Part shown: piece by piece, positions 11,644 to 21,487 of the stretch
Layout of the letters: each line of letters starts with the position of its first letter
Position numbering within the stretch: the stretch's first letter is position 1
Assembly: GCF_010093535.1 (NCBI RefSeq)
Contig: NW_022985178.1
Location: 90,505-154,504 of the forward strand
DNA: 64,000 nt
From: Lindgomyces ingoldianus
Lineage: Eukaryota > Ascomycota > Dothideomycetes > Pleosporales > Lindgomycetaceae
Direction of reading: 5' to 3'
Program-made: the position numbers and the translations under genes
Notes under the pieces: generated by a model
The model's input: the letters and a program-made list of their open reading frames with translations, nothing else
Told to the model about the DNA's origin: nothing
Database searches by the model: none

Positions 11644-11847
11644 TTGCTGCAAAGCGAAAGTACTAAATGCTCCACACTGCTTGAACTATCGGACGAATCG
11701 GCGAGTAGATCTAGGAAGAAGCAGAGGAAGGCAATACGTATACAGAAGCTCGCTAGCCTATACAAGCGTATAGGTGACTTGCTTAAGGAGGAGTTAGATA
11801 AGCTGAATGAATATATAGAGATTGGAACGAGTCTGCACGACTCCTAA
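11644..11847 (+). CDS. short lysine/arginine-rich ORF, unrecognised, probably a fragment
   Basis: The frame encodes about 67 residues with the basic run SRSRKKQRKAIR and then a helical heptad-like tail (LYKRIGDLLKEELDKLNEY). No ATG lies at the open end, so it may be a C-terminal exon or a relic. The absence of RIP stops over 200 bp in balanced-composition DNA is the main argument for coding. No family recognised. Confidence 0.25.
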   Translation: MLQSESTKCSTLLELSDESASRSRKKQRKAIRIQKLASLYKRIGDLLKEELDKLNEYIEIGTSLHDS

Positions 11848-12019
11848 GGCAATATGCAAATTAGTTTTGAACTAACTATAGCCTTTATCAAGCAAATAGC
11901 ATGTTCCTGCTACTAAGATTGAATCTCATGTGTTAATATCACGGTGTAACGGGTATTGGGTACCCGAGTATAGGCATTCCGCCTGCTTGTAAGCACTAAC
12001 AATGAACTTGTGAGGACTC

Positions 12020-12210
12020 CTCTCCGGGGTGACAAATGTGACTGGGAAGTCTCTCTGGGGCGACAAATGTGACTGGGACGCCTCTCCGGGGCGACAAATA
12101 CGGGGACGTCTCTCCGGGGCGACATATGTGACTGGGAAGCCTCTCCGGGGCGACAAATGTGACTGGGACGTTTCTCCCGGGACACAAATACGGGGACGTC
12201 TCTCCGGGGC
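12020..12210. repeat. minisatellite with 90-bp higher-order unit (31+31+28)
   Basis: Units start at 12020, 12051, 12082, 12110, 12141, 12172 and 12200 (partial), each beginning CTCTCCGGGG or close. The order is A (31 bp), A (31 bp), B (28 bp, with AAATACGGGGACGT), then the same A-A-B again. Open frames across it on both strands are repeat artefacts. Confidence 0.9.
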
Positions 12211-12311
12211 TGTCACGGGACCACGCGATGTTGTGAATCACGTGATGGCGATCCGGAGCGGATCAACTGAAGGCCGTGATCTCCTCAAGGGGATCACGGA
12301 CGTGAAAACCT

Positions 12312-13592
12312 AACCTGAAAGGGGAGGATGGCAGCAGGAGCAAATTTGAGTCTTTATCATCACTTGCATCACCTACATCAAGCCGACCCACCTCTCCGCC
12401 GCTATCGAACACGCATACACACCGAACCGCTTCACCGTCACCGTCCAACGCGTCCCACCCATACCGAATCGCCTCACCATCACCGCCCAACGCGTCGCAG
12501 CCATTCCGAACGATTCAGTCACGTCGTATAACATTTCCAAGCACGTGGGATTGCAAAGTGATATCTCTAACCCAGCTAGCAACCTGTGGCTTCGTATATT
12601 CTGAAGAGAATGAGGATTAAGAGTACATTTATGCCTGCACAATCTGCGAAACAGAACTTGCACTGCCCTACAATGTAGCAAAGCAAAGCAATAAGGATCT
12701 ACTTAAGTTCTATAAGCAAGACTGTCTGTTAGCAGCCACTCTCCTTGACTTCCTTAGCTACCTAGATGTCGACACCGCTTCTGCTGCTATCTCTTAAAGC
12801 CCTCCAACGCTACTAACACCCCTAATGCCACATACCCTATCTTTGTACTGGCCCCTATCTTAACAGTTTGAATTGTATCTGTTATCGCGCTTATTGTTAT
12901 CTTACCTAACGTTACTGCACCTAGCGTCACTACGCCCACTGCCATCACATCCACTGTTACCGCGCGTACCTTCTCACCGTTTATATGCAAATGTGGCTGC
13001 CAGTACGCTATCGAACCCTAGCAAGCACGCTTCACCGCCACTATCCCCCTCAGATTCACGCTGCCCTCCTCACTCCTCAGTATCTATACCACCAGCACCA
13101 ACTATGCCCCCTTCTTCAAAAACTAGACCGTCAAGGCCAACAACTACACCATCCCACCGTAGCTCGCTGTATCAATCCTCGCCCGTCCTCTCCGTCCACA
13201 ACCTAGAACTTCGATTCTAGGACAAGTGGAACCCTTTTTATAATGAACACCGTCATTACCTATCACAAACTTGGCCTACCTCTGCTATTGCACAGCTTTT
13301 ATACGCCATTGCAGAACTCTTAGGATCTTGCGACTTTAAGAATAGTCTATACTAACTCTTAAGGGACTTTAAGAATACAAGAGATATAACTTAGGAGAGT
13401 CTATTAGTGATATATAAAGCAAAAGGAGAAGAAGAAGAAGATGATGATGATGATGAGTTTTATTCTAGCAAAGGGAGACTACACATATGGGCTTGTAGGA
13501 GTTATGTCACTACTTAAGAACTGATTATGTAATCTACCATACTAGCGCCCTTTAGGTTTTTAGCCGGGCGTAATAAACTCACTTACTTACTC
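12312..13592 (+). mobile_element. retroposon copy A, 1281 bp, non-LTR type
   Basis: Flanked by the perfect 12-bp duplication ACGTGAAAACCT (12300-12311 and 13593-13604). The 3' end reads GCCGGGCGTAATAAA followed by a tetranucleotide-type tail (ACTCACTTACTTACTC). An ORF-bearing 5' end starts at ATGGCAGCAGGAGC (12328). Copy B at 15052-16371 is homologous end to end on the other strand. Long target duplication, AATAAA-like 3' end and variable microsatellite tail fit target-primed retrotransposition. There is no reverse transcriptase in it, so it is non-autonomous or a SINE-like/retroposed gene. Confidence 0.75.
12579..12797 (+). pseudogene. zinc-ribbon-like ORF segment of retroposon A
   Basis: The frame TCGFVYSEENED, one TAA, then EYIYACTICETELALPYNVA is conserved in copy B with substitutions (about 15920-16100, minus strand). 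Conservation at the protein level means this once coded. The pattern Y-x-E-E-x7-YAC-x2-C resembles the first zinc ribbon of RNA polymerase II subunit RPB9 (LYPxEDxxxxxLxYACRxC), but one expected Cys is not seen. This is a weak resemblance. Another coding piece follows at 13200-13560, with an acidic run (EEEEDDDDDEF) near its end. Confidence 0.4.
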
Positions 13593-13604
13593 ACGTGAAA
13601 ACCT

Positions 13605-14766
13605 TTTCTTCTTTGTGCTACGTCTTGTATCTAGTCTCGACCCCTACCAGGCTAATACTATCGCCAGTTGTTCCTCGAGCATCGCTGCAGAATCAGATCG
13701 CAGACGAACCGTGACATCCGGGTAGAAAATCCCAGCACAGGTTGAATAAATTTAGGCAAAAGAAGTTCCAGTCACTAGAGGGATGATAGAACCGTCTCAT
13801 GATTTTCATTATGAGTTATACGTGGTATATGGAGCTAGCCTCTAACACTCGCTATCAATTGATGCAATGATGCAGTTCCTCCTCATTATAACACTGAAGA
13901 TCGACTTGTGGCTGCATATAACTAAGCTGTCTATCATTGGGAAGGTGTATGACTAAGCTGTCTATTATTAGGAGGTCACTATTCGGGGACTTTTAAAATG
14001 CTGTTTTAGGGAAATTGCTATAAAGGGGGCTATATTATCGCTAGTGCTATTTATAACATGGTTCCAATTATTAGACTTTTGGAGGGACATACCGTACACA
14101 AAAAGCTACCTCTCCCGATTTCGCCATGGTATGTACTACTCTCACCGTCGCTGATTGGTTCATAGGCTGTCCCAGCCGCCCTACATCTTTTTATCTATTG
14201 TGCCACCTTCCCTTCAAGTCTGCTTGGTCTGAACTATATTGTTATTATGAAGTACTCCGTTCTTTCTTATTGAACTCTAGGTGCGTTTAATAATTGGCGC
14301 TGGAAGTTAGGAATCTACTTGGCCGCGTCTGTGCATAGGGTGATGATGTCGGCTAAGCAGGGCTAGAAACGGCTCTTCTATTGAGCGGAATCTCCTATTG
14401 GCTTGTTTTATAAAGAAAAAAGTACTTATCTGGGCGGCTAGGCATTATAATATCATGTCATGGAAAAGTTCTAAAACGGGCCTCTAGTTCAACTAATGAC
14501 CGTGATAGTTCTGCGTATTTTCAAGGGTTCCGAATCTAGAAACGTGAGGGAGCAGAAATAGATTCCTGAAGCATCTGTCTGTTAGTTATTAGGCTAGCTA
14601 GCTAAAAGGCATTTTAATACTAATCCTTATTTATTCTATTTCTTAGTTTATATTCTTTTATAAGGAGCTTAAAGCTGCAACTTCGTATATACTTTAATGA
14701 AATTTTATAGAAATACTATCATTAACCCCTCGAGAATAAACAGCGCCTATGCATTATATACCAATA
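13605..14766. other. no gene seen between retroposon A and the SANT relic
   Basis: Mixed unmutated and mildly AT-rich DNA. A short repeated phrase, AAGCTGTCTAT, recurs around 13925-13965. No frame or RNA gene supported. Confidence 0.4.
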
Positions 14767-14888
14767 TGGGGAGACAAATGGTGACCTAAAGAAGATGCAA
14801 GGCTTATGGAACTTCTTAGAGAGAAGGGAATAAACTAGAAAGATATATCAAAAGAGCTACTAGGAAGAAGTGGGAGGAGTTACTCTTA
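14767..14888 (+). pseudogene. Myb/SANT-like DNA-binding domain relic
   Basis: Frame WGDKW-stop-PKEDARLMELLREKGIN-stop-KDISKELLGRSGRSY. Trp spacing and the KEDxRLxELxxKGxxWKDISKxLxGRS pattern match fungal Myb/SANT-like repeats. Both stops (TGA and TAG) sit where other residues, including the second Trp, are expected. It ends 15 bp before the solo LTR starting at 14904, so it was probably cut off by that insertion or was already decayed. Confidence 0.5.
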
Positions 14889-14903
14889 ATATTATTACCA
14901 GTT

Positions 14904-16515
14904 TGTTGAATGGACTTCCTTGTACGGTCAGGCGCGGGGTTAGCGGGCCTTGCGTATGATTCCGTAAAGTGCACTTTCATGCGGTCCATAGATATAGGGG
15001 GGGGGTTACTGGTTGTTCATTGCTCTTCTTCTTGTGTTCTTGCGTGAAAAGATGGATGGATGGATGTCTTTATTACGCCCGGCTCTAGCCTAGAGGGCAC
15101 TAGTAGTTTATTACATAAGCAATTCCTTAGTAATAGCATACCTCCTAATAGCCTATACATGTAAAATATCTATCTCTCTGTATTTTCCTAGCAAACTCTC
15201 CTATACCTCTTGTATTTAGTAAGTAGCAAGTATTCTTAAGGCTCTCTCTTCTAAGTGTTTAGTGTCCCTTTGTTAGCAAATAAAGCAAAACCTGCTAGTG
15301 TACAAGTGTTAGTATAGTGTAGGATTATTCTTAAAGTTGTAAGATCTTAGGAGTTCTGCAATTGCGTGCAGCAGCTGTGCAACAGCAGCAGTGGGCCTTG
15401 TTTATAATAGGTAACAACAGTGTAGGTTTTAAAAAGGGTTCTAGTTGCTCTAGAACTAGAGTTCTAGGTTGTGGACAGAGAGGACAGGCGACAATTAATG
15501 TGGCAAGCCATAGTAGGGCAGCGTAGTTTTTAGGCTTAATGTTCTAGCTTTTAGAGTAGGGGCTAGTAGTTTAGATGCTAAGGGTTAGAGAGGGTAACAT
15601 AAGTGTAAGGGGAATAGTAGCAGCAAGGTGTTTTTGCTGGGGCTAGATAGCGTACTAGCAGCCACACTTACATATAACCGCTAAGAGGGTATGCGCGATA
15701 GCAGTAGGTAGGACAGCAATAGGCGTGGCAGTAGTTAGTGTAGTAACAATAGGCGCAGTAACAGTAAGTAAAGTAGCAATAAGCGTGTTAGCAGACGTAA
15801 CTTAGACTGCTAAGATAAAGACAAGTTAGAAGAAAAGGTAGACAGCAGTCTAGCTATTAGTGTTGTTTAAAGGCTTTAAAGAGTGGCAGCAGGGGCAGTG
15901 TTAATGTCTTAGTAGCTAAAAAAATCTAGTATTATATCTGCTAATAGACAGTCTTGCTTATAGAACTTAAGCAGATCTTTATTACTTAGTTTTGCAGCTT
16001 TATAAGGTAATATAATCTCTATTTTACAGATTAAGCAGGTACATATATATTCTTAATCCTTATTCTCTTCCGCGTATATGAAGCCGCATGTTGCTAGCTG
16101 CGTTAGGGATGCAGCTACGCATTTCTATGTAGATAGGAACGTGGTGTAACATAACTAAATTATTTAGAAGGATTGCAACGCGTTAGACAATGATGGTGAA
16201 TTAGTTTAGCATAGGTAAGACAGTGACAGTGACGGTGAAGCGGTTCGGTGTGTATACGTGTTCGATGGCGGCGGCGAGGTAGGTCGGCTCGATGGAGGTG
16301 ATGCAAGTGACGATAGAGTCTCAAATATATTCGAATTTGCTCCTGCTGCCATTTTGGGCGCTCCCCATTGCCTTGCGTGAAAAGGAGAATATGTACATGT
16401 TCGCGCACGGAGGCTCGCGCACGGAGGTTCGCGCACGAGCATCACGCGACATAGTTGCGTGATCCTTCTCGCGCGATAAATAGTACCCAGACCGTAACGC
16501 TGCTGCGTACGGACA
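14904..16515 (-). repeat. old solo LTR of the Copia-1 family, split by retroposon B
   Basis: Removing retroposon B and one copy of its duplication leaves 14904-15051 plus 16385-16515, 279 bp, against 280 bp for Copia-1 LTRs. On the minus strand it begins TGTCCGTACGCAGCAGCG and ends ATTCAACA, as they do. The right part (16385-16515) is clearly homologous, including GATGCTCGTGCGCGAACCTC; the left part is strongly diverged. Flanks CAGTT and AGTTT share four bases in register. Confidence 0.65.
15052..16371 (-). mobile_element. retroposon copy B, 1320 bp, opposite orientation to copy A
   Basis: Flanked by the perfect 13-bp duplication CTTGCGTGAAAAG (15039-15051 and 16372-16384). On the minus strand it starts shortly before ATGGCAGCAGGAGC (near 16350), opening a short frame rich in Ser/Pro, and ends GCCGGGCGTAATAAA plus a CATC repeat tail. 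It is more AT-rich and TAG-rich than copy A, so RIP hit B harder, mainly in its middle and 3' part. Confidence 0.75.
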
Positions 16516-16667
16516 AGTTTCTATTAAAGAGGCTCTTAAGTAACCTAAAAACAGAAAAGATTGTAAGATTATACATCTGGTAGGATCTAAGTTACGTTAG
16601 AAGTCTATAAACGCTCACACAATCCTCTAGAGAAAGAGCTCGGATATAGGAGCCCATCACTAAAGAA

Positions 16668-16964
16668 ATGGCGCTTCCTTGGTCCACGGTAGAAAGTATA
16701 TACTGGCAAGTTCAGAAGAGGAATAGGAGGCTGAGTCATTTAACACAAGAACTCGAGAAGGCTTCACCTCCTGGCGACAAGCATGGTCAGGTTTACATAG
16801 CGCGTCGAAAGAGGTATCTCTACTACCGAGGAAACAAATTACTACTATACCGGACTCTAATAAAAATCCATAAACGAAGACAACAAAGAGCAGCTTTCCG
16901 GAACAAAATCGAAGGGGTAGAACTTAGTGATGATGAATTCTATCCCGCGGATAACAGACCTTAG
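16668..16964 (+). CDS. small basic hypothetical protein, 98 aa
   Basis: ATG at 16668 in good context (AAAGAAATGG) opens 98 codons ending TAG. The product is rich in Arg/Lys/Tyr/Leu (for example YIARRKRYLYYRGNKLLLYR, then IHKRRQQRAAF) with an acidic C-terminal patch (ELSDDEFYPADNRP). No signal peptide or membrane segment is obvious. No family recognised. It lies in the unmutated gene island, 150 bp beyond the old solo LTR. It may be a real small gene, or the first exon of one. Confidence 0.4.
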   Translation: MALPWSTVESIYWQVQKRNRRLSHLTQELEKASPPGDKHGQVYIARRKRYLYYRGNKLLLYRTLIKIHKRRQQRAAFRNKIEGVELSDDEFYPADNRP

Positions 16965-17642
16965 CATATACGCTGCTGCACAAGCAATCGATTGTTTTGG
17001 GGAACGGAAGGAAATTGAAGATATGGGGAGAGCGCAACAATTTATAACGTTACCAAAATATCCGTGCTAAGATCGTCACACTAATATCACGGAAGCGACT
17101 ATAGAGTGGTATTTCCTCGACCTCGCGAAAATGCTTAAAAAGGGAACCGTCTACCTATTCAAACGGACAATAGTACAATCATTCAATGTCCTATGTCTAG
17201 TGGGTGGGATTTACGGAACGCTCGTTCAAAGCCCGAGACAGGGGTTCACAGCCGCGCTTTGACGACGTCCTCGATTGGTTCGAGCCTAGTTCCAGGCACA
17301 TGACTAGGCGCTGGGTCTCTATATAAAGCATACAACAGATAGCCGAGGAGCAAGGAATCGGGTTCAACCCGTCACAGCATGTGCCCTACGCACGGAACCC
17401 CGCCAAGACTCGTCAGGCTTCTCGGCTTTACCCCGCGCTCTGCGCGCCGCAGTCTCATGATCTATGGTTTTCCTTGAGTCTGCGTCAACTTCTGCTTTAA
17501 GTCATCGGCTCTTATCAAATAGGAATCGTGCCTGTCGAATTGCTCCAACGTAGTCGTTCGACTACAATTGTTCACGTTGAGGCTTGGACACTCTAATCCA
17601 GACTGTTTTGCATGTGCAAGATCCGTTGAGACTTTCAAGAAC
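16965..17642. promoter_or_regulatory. intergenic DNA with TATA box for the CorA-like gene
   Basis: A TATAAA at 17322-17327 (CTCTATATAAAGCATA) is followed by about 315 nt to the ATG at 17643, so the transcript would carry a leader of roughly 290 nt. ATGs at 17457 and 17463 in this leader open only short frames. No other gene seen. Confidence 0.45.
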
Positions 17643-19476
17643 ATGGAATCCCCGAGTATCTTTTCTCTTGGCCATGAGACGTATCTGGATCAACTAGAGT
17701 ACATTCCGAGTCTTGTCGACGTTTTCGAAATCAGCCAATACCAGGTACGAGAGCTTCTATCGCGTAACAAAACGCGCCACACTCTCTTACACTGCCCCCC
17801 AAAAATGCTGATTTTGAAAACCGAGTAGACAAAATCACCGGTTCCAAAGTTGTCAAGTCTAAAACAACTGGAGTTAGAAGATTGGATCGACTCGCCGGCG
17901 CCGGCTTTAGATCAAGATGGTAATAGCTTAATCTCAGAGCTACGGTTAATGTATGTATCCCTGGATCAATACACAGCAGGAGCTCAATAACCTTATTTTA
18001 TAGTCTTGGTCCATCCTCGCGGAGTCGGTTTATTGCAAAGAGTCTTCCGCTTTCATGGAGACCTGAGTCAGCGCCAAACGCTTCTCCGTCGTCACCACCG
18101 TCATCATTAGCGGCAGCATCAGAACGCACTGCCTTTGGATTTCCAACGAGGTTCGAGGATGTTCCACTTGAAAAGTCGGTACCTTTTTCCAGGGCTACGT
18201 TGGAGTTGATCATGGACGCGTTCCATCTTCCGTCTTCCGCGCCGTGGCTCTTCGTGACGGACTCAACTCATTTGCAGAAGTACACTCTAGACTCCAACGG
18301 TTCAAAGAAATCTTGGATTGGTAATTGGACTTCATTGCTATGCAAATCGATGCCGCCACTGACAGACTGCACGGCAGGGATCACCATGAGAAGGTCTACT
18401 CGAGGGATCATTGCCATGAATATCAAACTAGCACTATCCCACGGCCTGGAAACAGGCCGGACCTGCGGTATTCTGCTCGGCTGTTCGGACGCGCAGACGG
18501 ACTTCATTGTCATGCAGCTGGAGTCGTGCGCGTCCTTTGCCTGGCATCCCCTGCTTTTGCCCTGTTTGTTCACGGAATACCATCACAATCTTCTCAGCGG
18601 TGAGGCAGCGAAGCTTTGGGGGCAGCTCCTGCGCGTGGAGACGGTGAGCGGCCAGACGGGCGCTCCGGCGAAGGACTTGTCCATGTACGACGATTCTGAG
18701 TTCGCGGATACGACAAATAGCATCTTGGGTGTTGTCCAACTGGCCACGGCATGGGAAAGTAACACGCATGCGCTGCTTTTGGGAGTGGATGTGATCAAGG
18801 ACGGCCTCGCCGGAATCAAGAAAGCAGCGCCGGATGATAGGAGTGGTGCCGTCAAAAGAGTAACAGAGATGCTTTCGGAACACTTGGAGCTGACCGCACA
18901 CAAGTCAAAAGTGGTGCTGTCAGATCTACAATACATCACCGCTAGAGCACAGGCGCAAACGAATGCGGTCAGTTCAGATGAAATTTCATAGTGCAGTGCT
19001 GAGCTAACTTTGAAGCAAGGTATACAACCTTCTGGCCAGGCAGGGTAATTTAGTCGGCCAGCGGATTGCAGCCCAGTCTCTTGATACCTCGGAAGCTTCA
19101 CGCCAGGTAGCCGTCGCTACAAAGAGAGACAGCTCGGCAATGAAAGCAATCGCCATTCTCACAATGACGTTTTTGCCAGGAACATATATTTCGGTGTGTC
19201 GCACGCCTCGCATACTGTATCGTTCTAACTAATAATTTCGTTGGACAGACATTCTTTGCGGCTCCTTTTCTCGATTTCTCAACTCCGTCTAGACTACCGC
19301 TACCGAGACCCACTTTCTGGCTTTACTGGGCGGTGACGGCGCCATCCACTGTCTTCATTGTGTCCGTATATCTGTTGTACGCGGCGCTCATAAAACGGAG
19401 GCACAAGCAAGAAGATAAAAAGACTCAGGAGGCTGTTCGTGCTGCTAATGGAAAAGCCACAGAGCGTACGGCCTAG
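17643..19476 (+). CDS. CorA-like two-helix membrane protein, five exons, 517 aa
   Basis: Splicing joins 17643-17763, 17829-17919, 18004-18967, 19044-19193 and 19249-19476. Introns are 65, 84, 76 and 55 bp, all GT..AG, with phases 1, 2, 0 and 0, and they give one frame of 518 codons. The C-terminal part has the mark of fungal CorA-like proteins: ATKRDSSAMKAIAILTMTFL, then PGTYIS across the fourth intron to TFFAAPFLDF, then a second membrane segment FWLYWAVTAPSTVFIVSVYL and a basic tail. The middle (ALSHGLETGRTCGILLGC, WHPLLLPCLF) fits the cytosolic domain of the same group. The GMN signature that follows the first helix in true Mg2+ channels is missing. Ion transport is therefore uncertain; many fungal members are orphan proteins. 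ATG 17643 is the first in frame. The gene converges on the pseudokinase gene. Confidence 0.85.
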
Positions 19477-19805
19477 GGAAACCACGCGACAGGATCGAAT
19501 CATGGAAAAGGCATTCTGTTGATAGCACAAAGACAGCTAATTCCACAGCTAGGTCATTTATGAGATATATATGATACTCGAGATTGAGACTTTGATGATT
19601 CGAAAATACAGTGGAGTACCAAAATGGATCCGCCAACGTGTTCAGTTGTCGTCCCTTTCAACATGGATTTCAGGAGCCGTTAGATGAGATGGTTCGGCCT
19701 TTGCGTTGTCGCAAAGGGGGCTTCAATCCCTGGAGCTGAGAAATTCAGCTACTGAAAAGGTCATTGTCGACGGATACTGCTATTTGTTAGTGGCCGATGT
19801 CCATT
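19477..19805. other. intergenic, 3' ends of two convergent genes
   Basis: This holds both 3' untranslated regions. No frame or repeat seen. Confidence 0.5.
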
Positions 19806-21164
19806 CTACACAATCTTGAAGAGTTGGCTTGCCGTGGAAGGGTTCTCACTGGCTTGGACCGCACTGTTCATGCAGCATGACCCACAAAATCTAGATCCCT
19901 CACCATCCCTTGGATACGCTCGAATCTTATCCGCAACTTGAGTGATTGTAAGTTCGGGGTCATTTGACTCGCTCATCATTTCCTTGATCCATCCAAGCGG
20001 AACCATTGCGTCAACGGAACTGCGTTCCGCTAGCTTGTAAACAAGAGCCTGCCAGATATGCCAATGTGGATCTCTCAACCATGATTCAGTCTCTCTGTGA
20101 TATCGAATTACTAAAGATCTGCGGCGCAGAGCTGTCAATATATCCAGAAATACCAGCCCTAGCCATCGTATCGCAGATCTAGAAGAGCGCTGGGAGTAGG
20201 TCCATGCATACGCGTAAATGTTGTCATATGGTTCCCGATATGACATTGCGCCTTCGTACACCATTCTCTCGTACGAGTCGTCATTGAAGCCTGTGATAAG
20301 CTTCAACTGTTTGTGATAAACTATGATTGTTTGTGTGGTTGCCACTGGCCTCAGCTTATGGTGCTGGAGAAATTCAAGCCCATTCGCAAGGCAGCCAAAT
20401 GATTTTGTGAGTCTCTCTTGCGCCTCCAAGTCTTCACTTCGTCGTTGTGCGATTATATTCAGGTGATCACATAGAAGCATCTCAGCCGGTGGAGACAAAA
20501 GTATACCGACCGACGGAAGGTTCGCCCTGATCCAGTGCTCATCTATAAAGCTTCCAATGAAGTCCGCAAGGTGCTCATGCCTCAGCCCCTTTAGAAATGT
20601 TGTGTATTCATCAAGGAGAGTGTGGTTGGGCCAGTTGCGGCGGGCGTCGCGGCGCAGAAGCGTGTAGCGTTTCTCGGTTTGCTCCGACTCCACGATCCAC
20701 TCGTCCATGCTGAGACGCACTTGTAGCTCGAAACCCAGAGTGCCAAACTGGGCTTGGACGTGTTGGCCGTTTTCGATCCTCGCTCCTGCAGTCATAACGG
20801 CCTCTTGCGTTTGGAGGAATTGCTCTTTGATGCTAGCATCGAGCGCGTCCGGCAGAGTTCCCAGAGAGAATGGAAAGGCGGCATCCGTGAATCCATTATT
20901 CACATCGAAAGCATCCGCCTTGGCAGTTTGATCAATCAGCCACAGCACGGCGTAGATCCGCGGTGCCTGAGCCAGCGGCAGGTAGAGTTTCTCGAGACTC
21001 TTTCTGATCAGCCTGAATTCACGGGCCCCTGCCGGAGGGGACGATTTATCTTGAAATCTTTTCTTGATACGTTGCAATTGTTGGGAGAGGCCCAGCTCCG
21101 CCTCGACGGCCTGCGCGCTGCGTCCATTATTCGTGGCTACTGCTTGCTGAGACTGTGATTCCAT
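19806..21164 (-). CDS. fungal protein-kinase-like protein lacking catalytic residues (pseudokinase), 452 aa
   Basis: A single exon with ATG at 21164. Residues 50-195 form a helical N-terminal region of the type found before kinase-like domains in fungal proteins (FRLIRKSLEKLYLPLAQAPR, GTLGFELQVRL). Residues 190-425 follow a kinase fold: LRHEHLADFIGSF, a hinge-like LLSPPAEMLLCDHLN, SFGCLANGLEFLQHHKLR, then AIRWLGLVFLDILTAL for the F-helix region, and a C-terminal PLGWIKEMMSES...TITQVADKI with FCGSCC. The HxD catalytic loop is replaced (LRPVATTQT) and the DFG triad reads GFN (residues 292-294). Activity is not expected; a scaffold or decoy role is inferred. Related domains occur near or in fungal NLR-type immunity genes. 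It diverges from the gene at 21488. Confidence 0.75.
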   Translation of the reverse strand: MESQSQQAVATNNGRSAQAVEAELGLSQQLQRIKKRFQDKSSPPAGAREFRLIRKSLEKLYLPLAQAPRIYAVLWLIDQTAKADAFDVNNGFTDAAFPFSLGTLPDALDASIKEQFLQTQEAVMTAGARIENGQHVQAQFGTLGFELQVRLSMDEWIVESEQTEKRYTLLRRDARRNWPNHTLLDEYTTFLKGLRHEHLADFIGSFIDEHWIRANLPSVGILLSPPAEMLLCDHLNIIAQRRSEDLEAQERLTKSFGCLANGLEFLQHHKLRPVATTQTIIVYHKQLKLITGFNDDSYERMVYEGAMSYREPYDNIYAYAWTYSQRSSRSAIRWLGLVFLDILTALRRRSLVIRYHRETESWLRDPHWHIWQALVYKLAERSSVDAMVPLGWIKEMMSESNDPELTITQVADKIRAYPRDGEGSRFCGSCCMNSAVQASENPSTASQLFKIV

Positions 21165-21487
21165 GGTTCATTTGAAGTTCAGCCGCAATGCCAGCCCAGC
21201 GTCCGGTTCACAGTATGCCGCTTACGGAACTGACGATTCTCCACTTCCGGATTGTTGTGTTCGAATGCCGTGATGGGAATGCCCGACGGTCAGCAACTCT
21301 CTAGAGCTGTTTGAGGGGAGCGGCGGAGAGGCCGGTAGAGAGAGGGCTAGCGGAGTGAGGGGCAGAGAGGGCGGCTGCATGGCGGAGCACGTGCCAGACC
21401 AATCCGAAATCCTCCAGCCTTGTCGCCGCGTCTACACCCAATAATCCTCCGTATATCAAACAAAACGTAACTAATAGCCTTCAAACC
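21165..21487. promoter_or_regulatory. shared divergent promoter region
   Basis: 323 bp between two divergent starts. It contains a GAGAGGCCGGTAGAGAGAGG purine-rich tract (about 21326-21350). No clear TATA box for the rightward gene. Confidence 0.4.

Noticed and set aside
11913..12313. Several frames on both strands with repeated peptide text
   Set aside because: They arise from the 31/28-bp minisatellite, whose units happen to lack stops.
18268..19636. Minus-strand and alternative plus-strand frames up to 172 codons
   Set aside because: Shadows of the CorA-like gene exons, whose own frame has conserved motifs and phase-matched introns.
20707..21158. Plus-strand frames of 74 and 134 codons
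   Set aside because: Antisense shadows of the intact pseudokinase gene.
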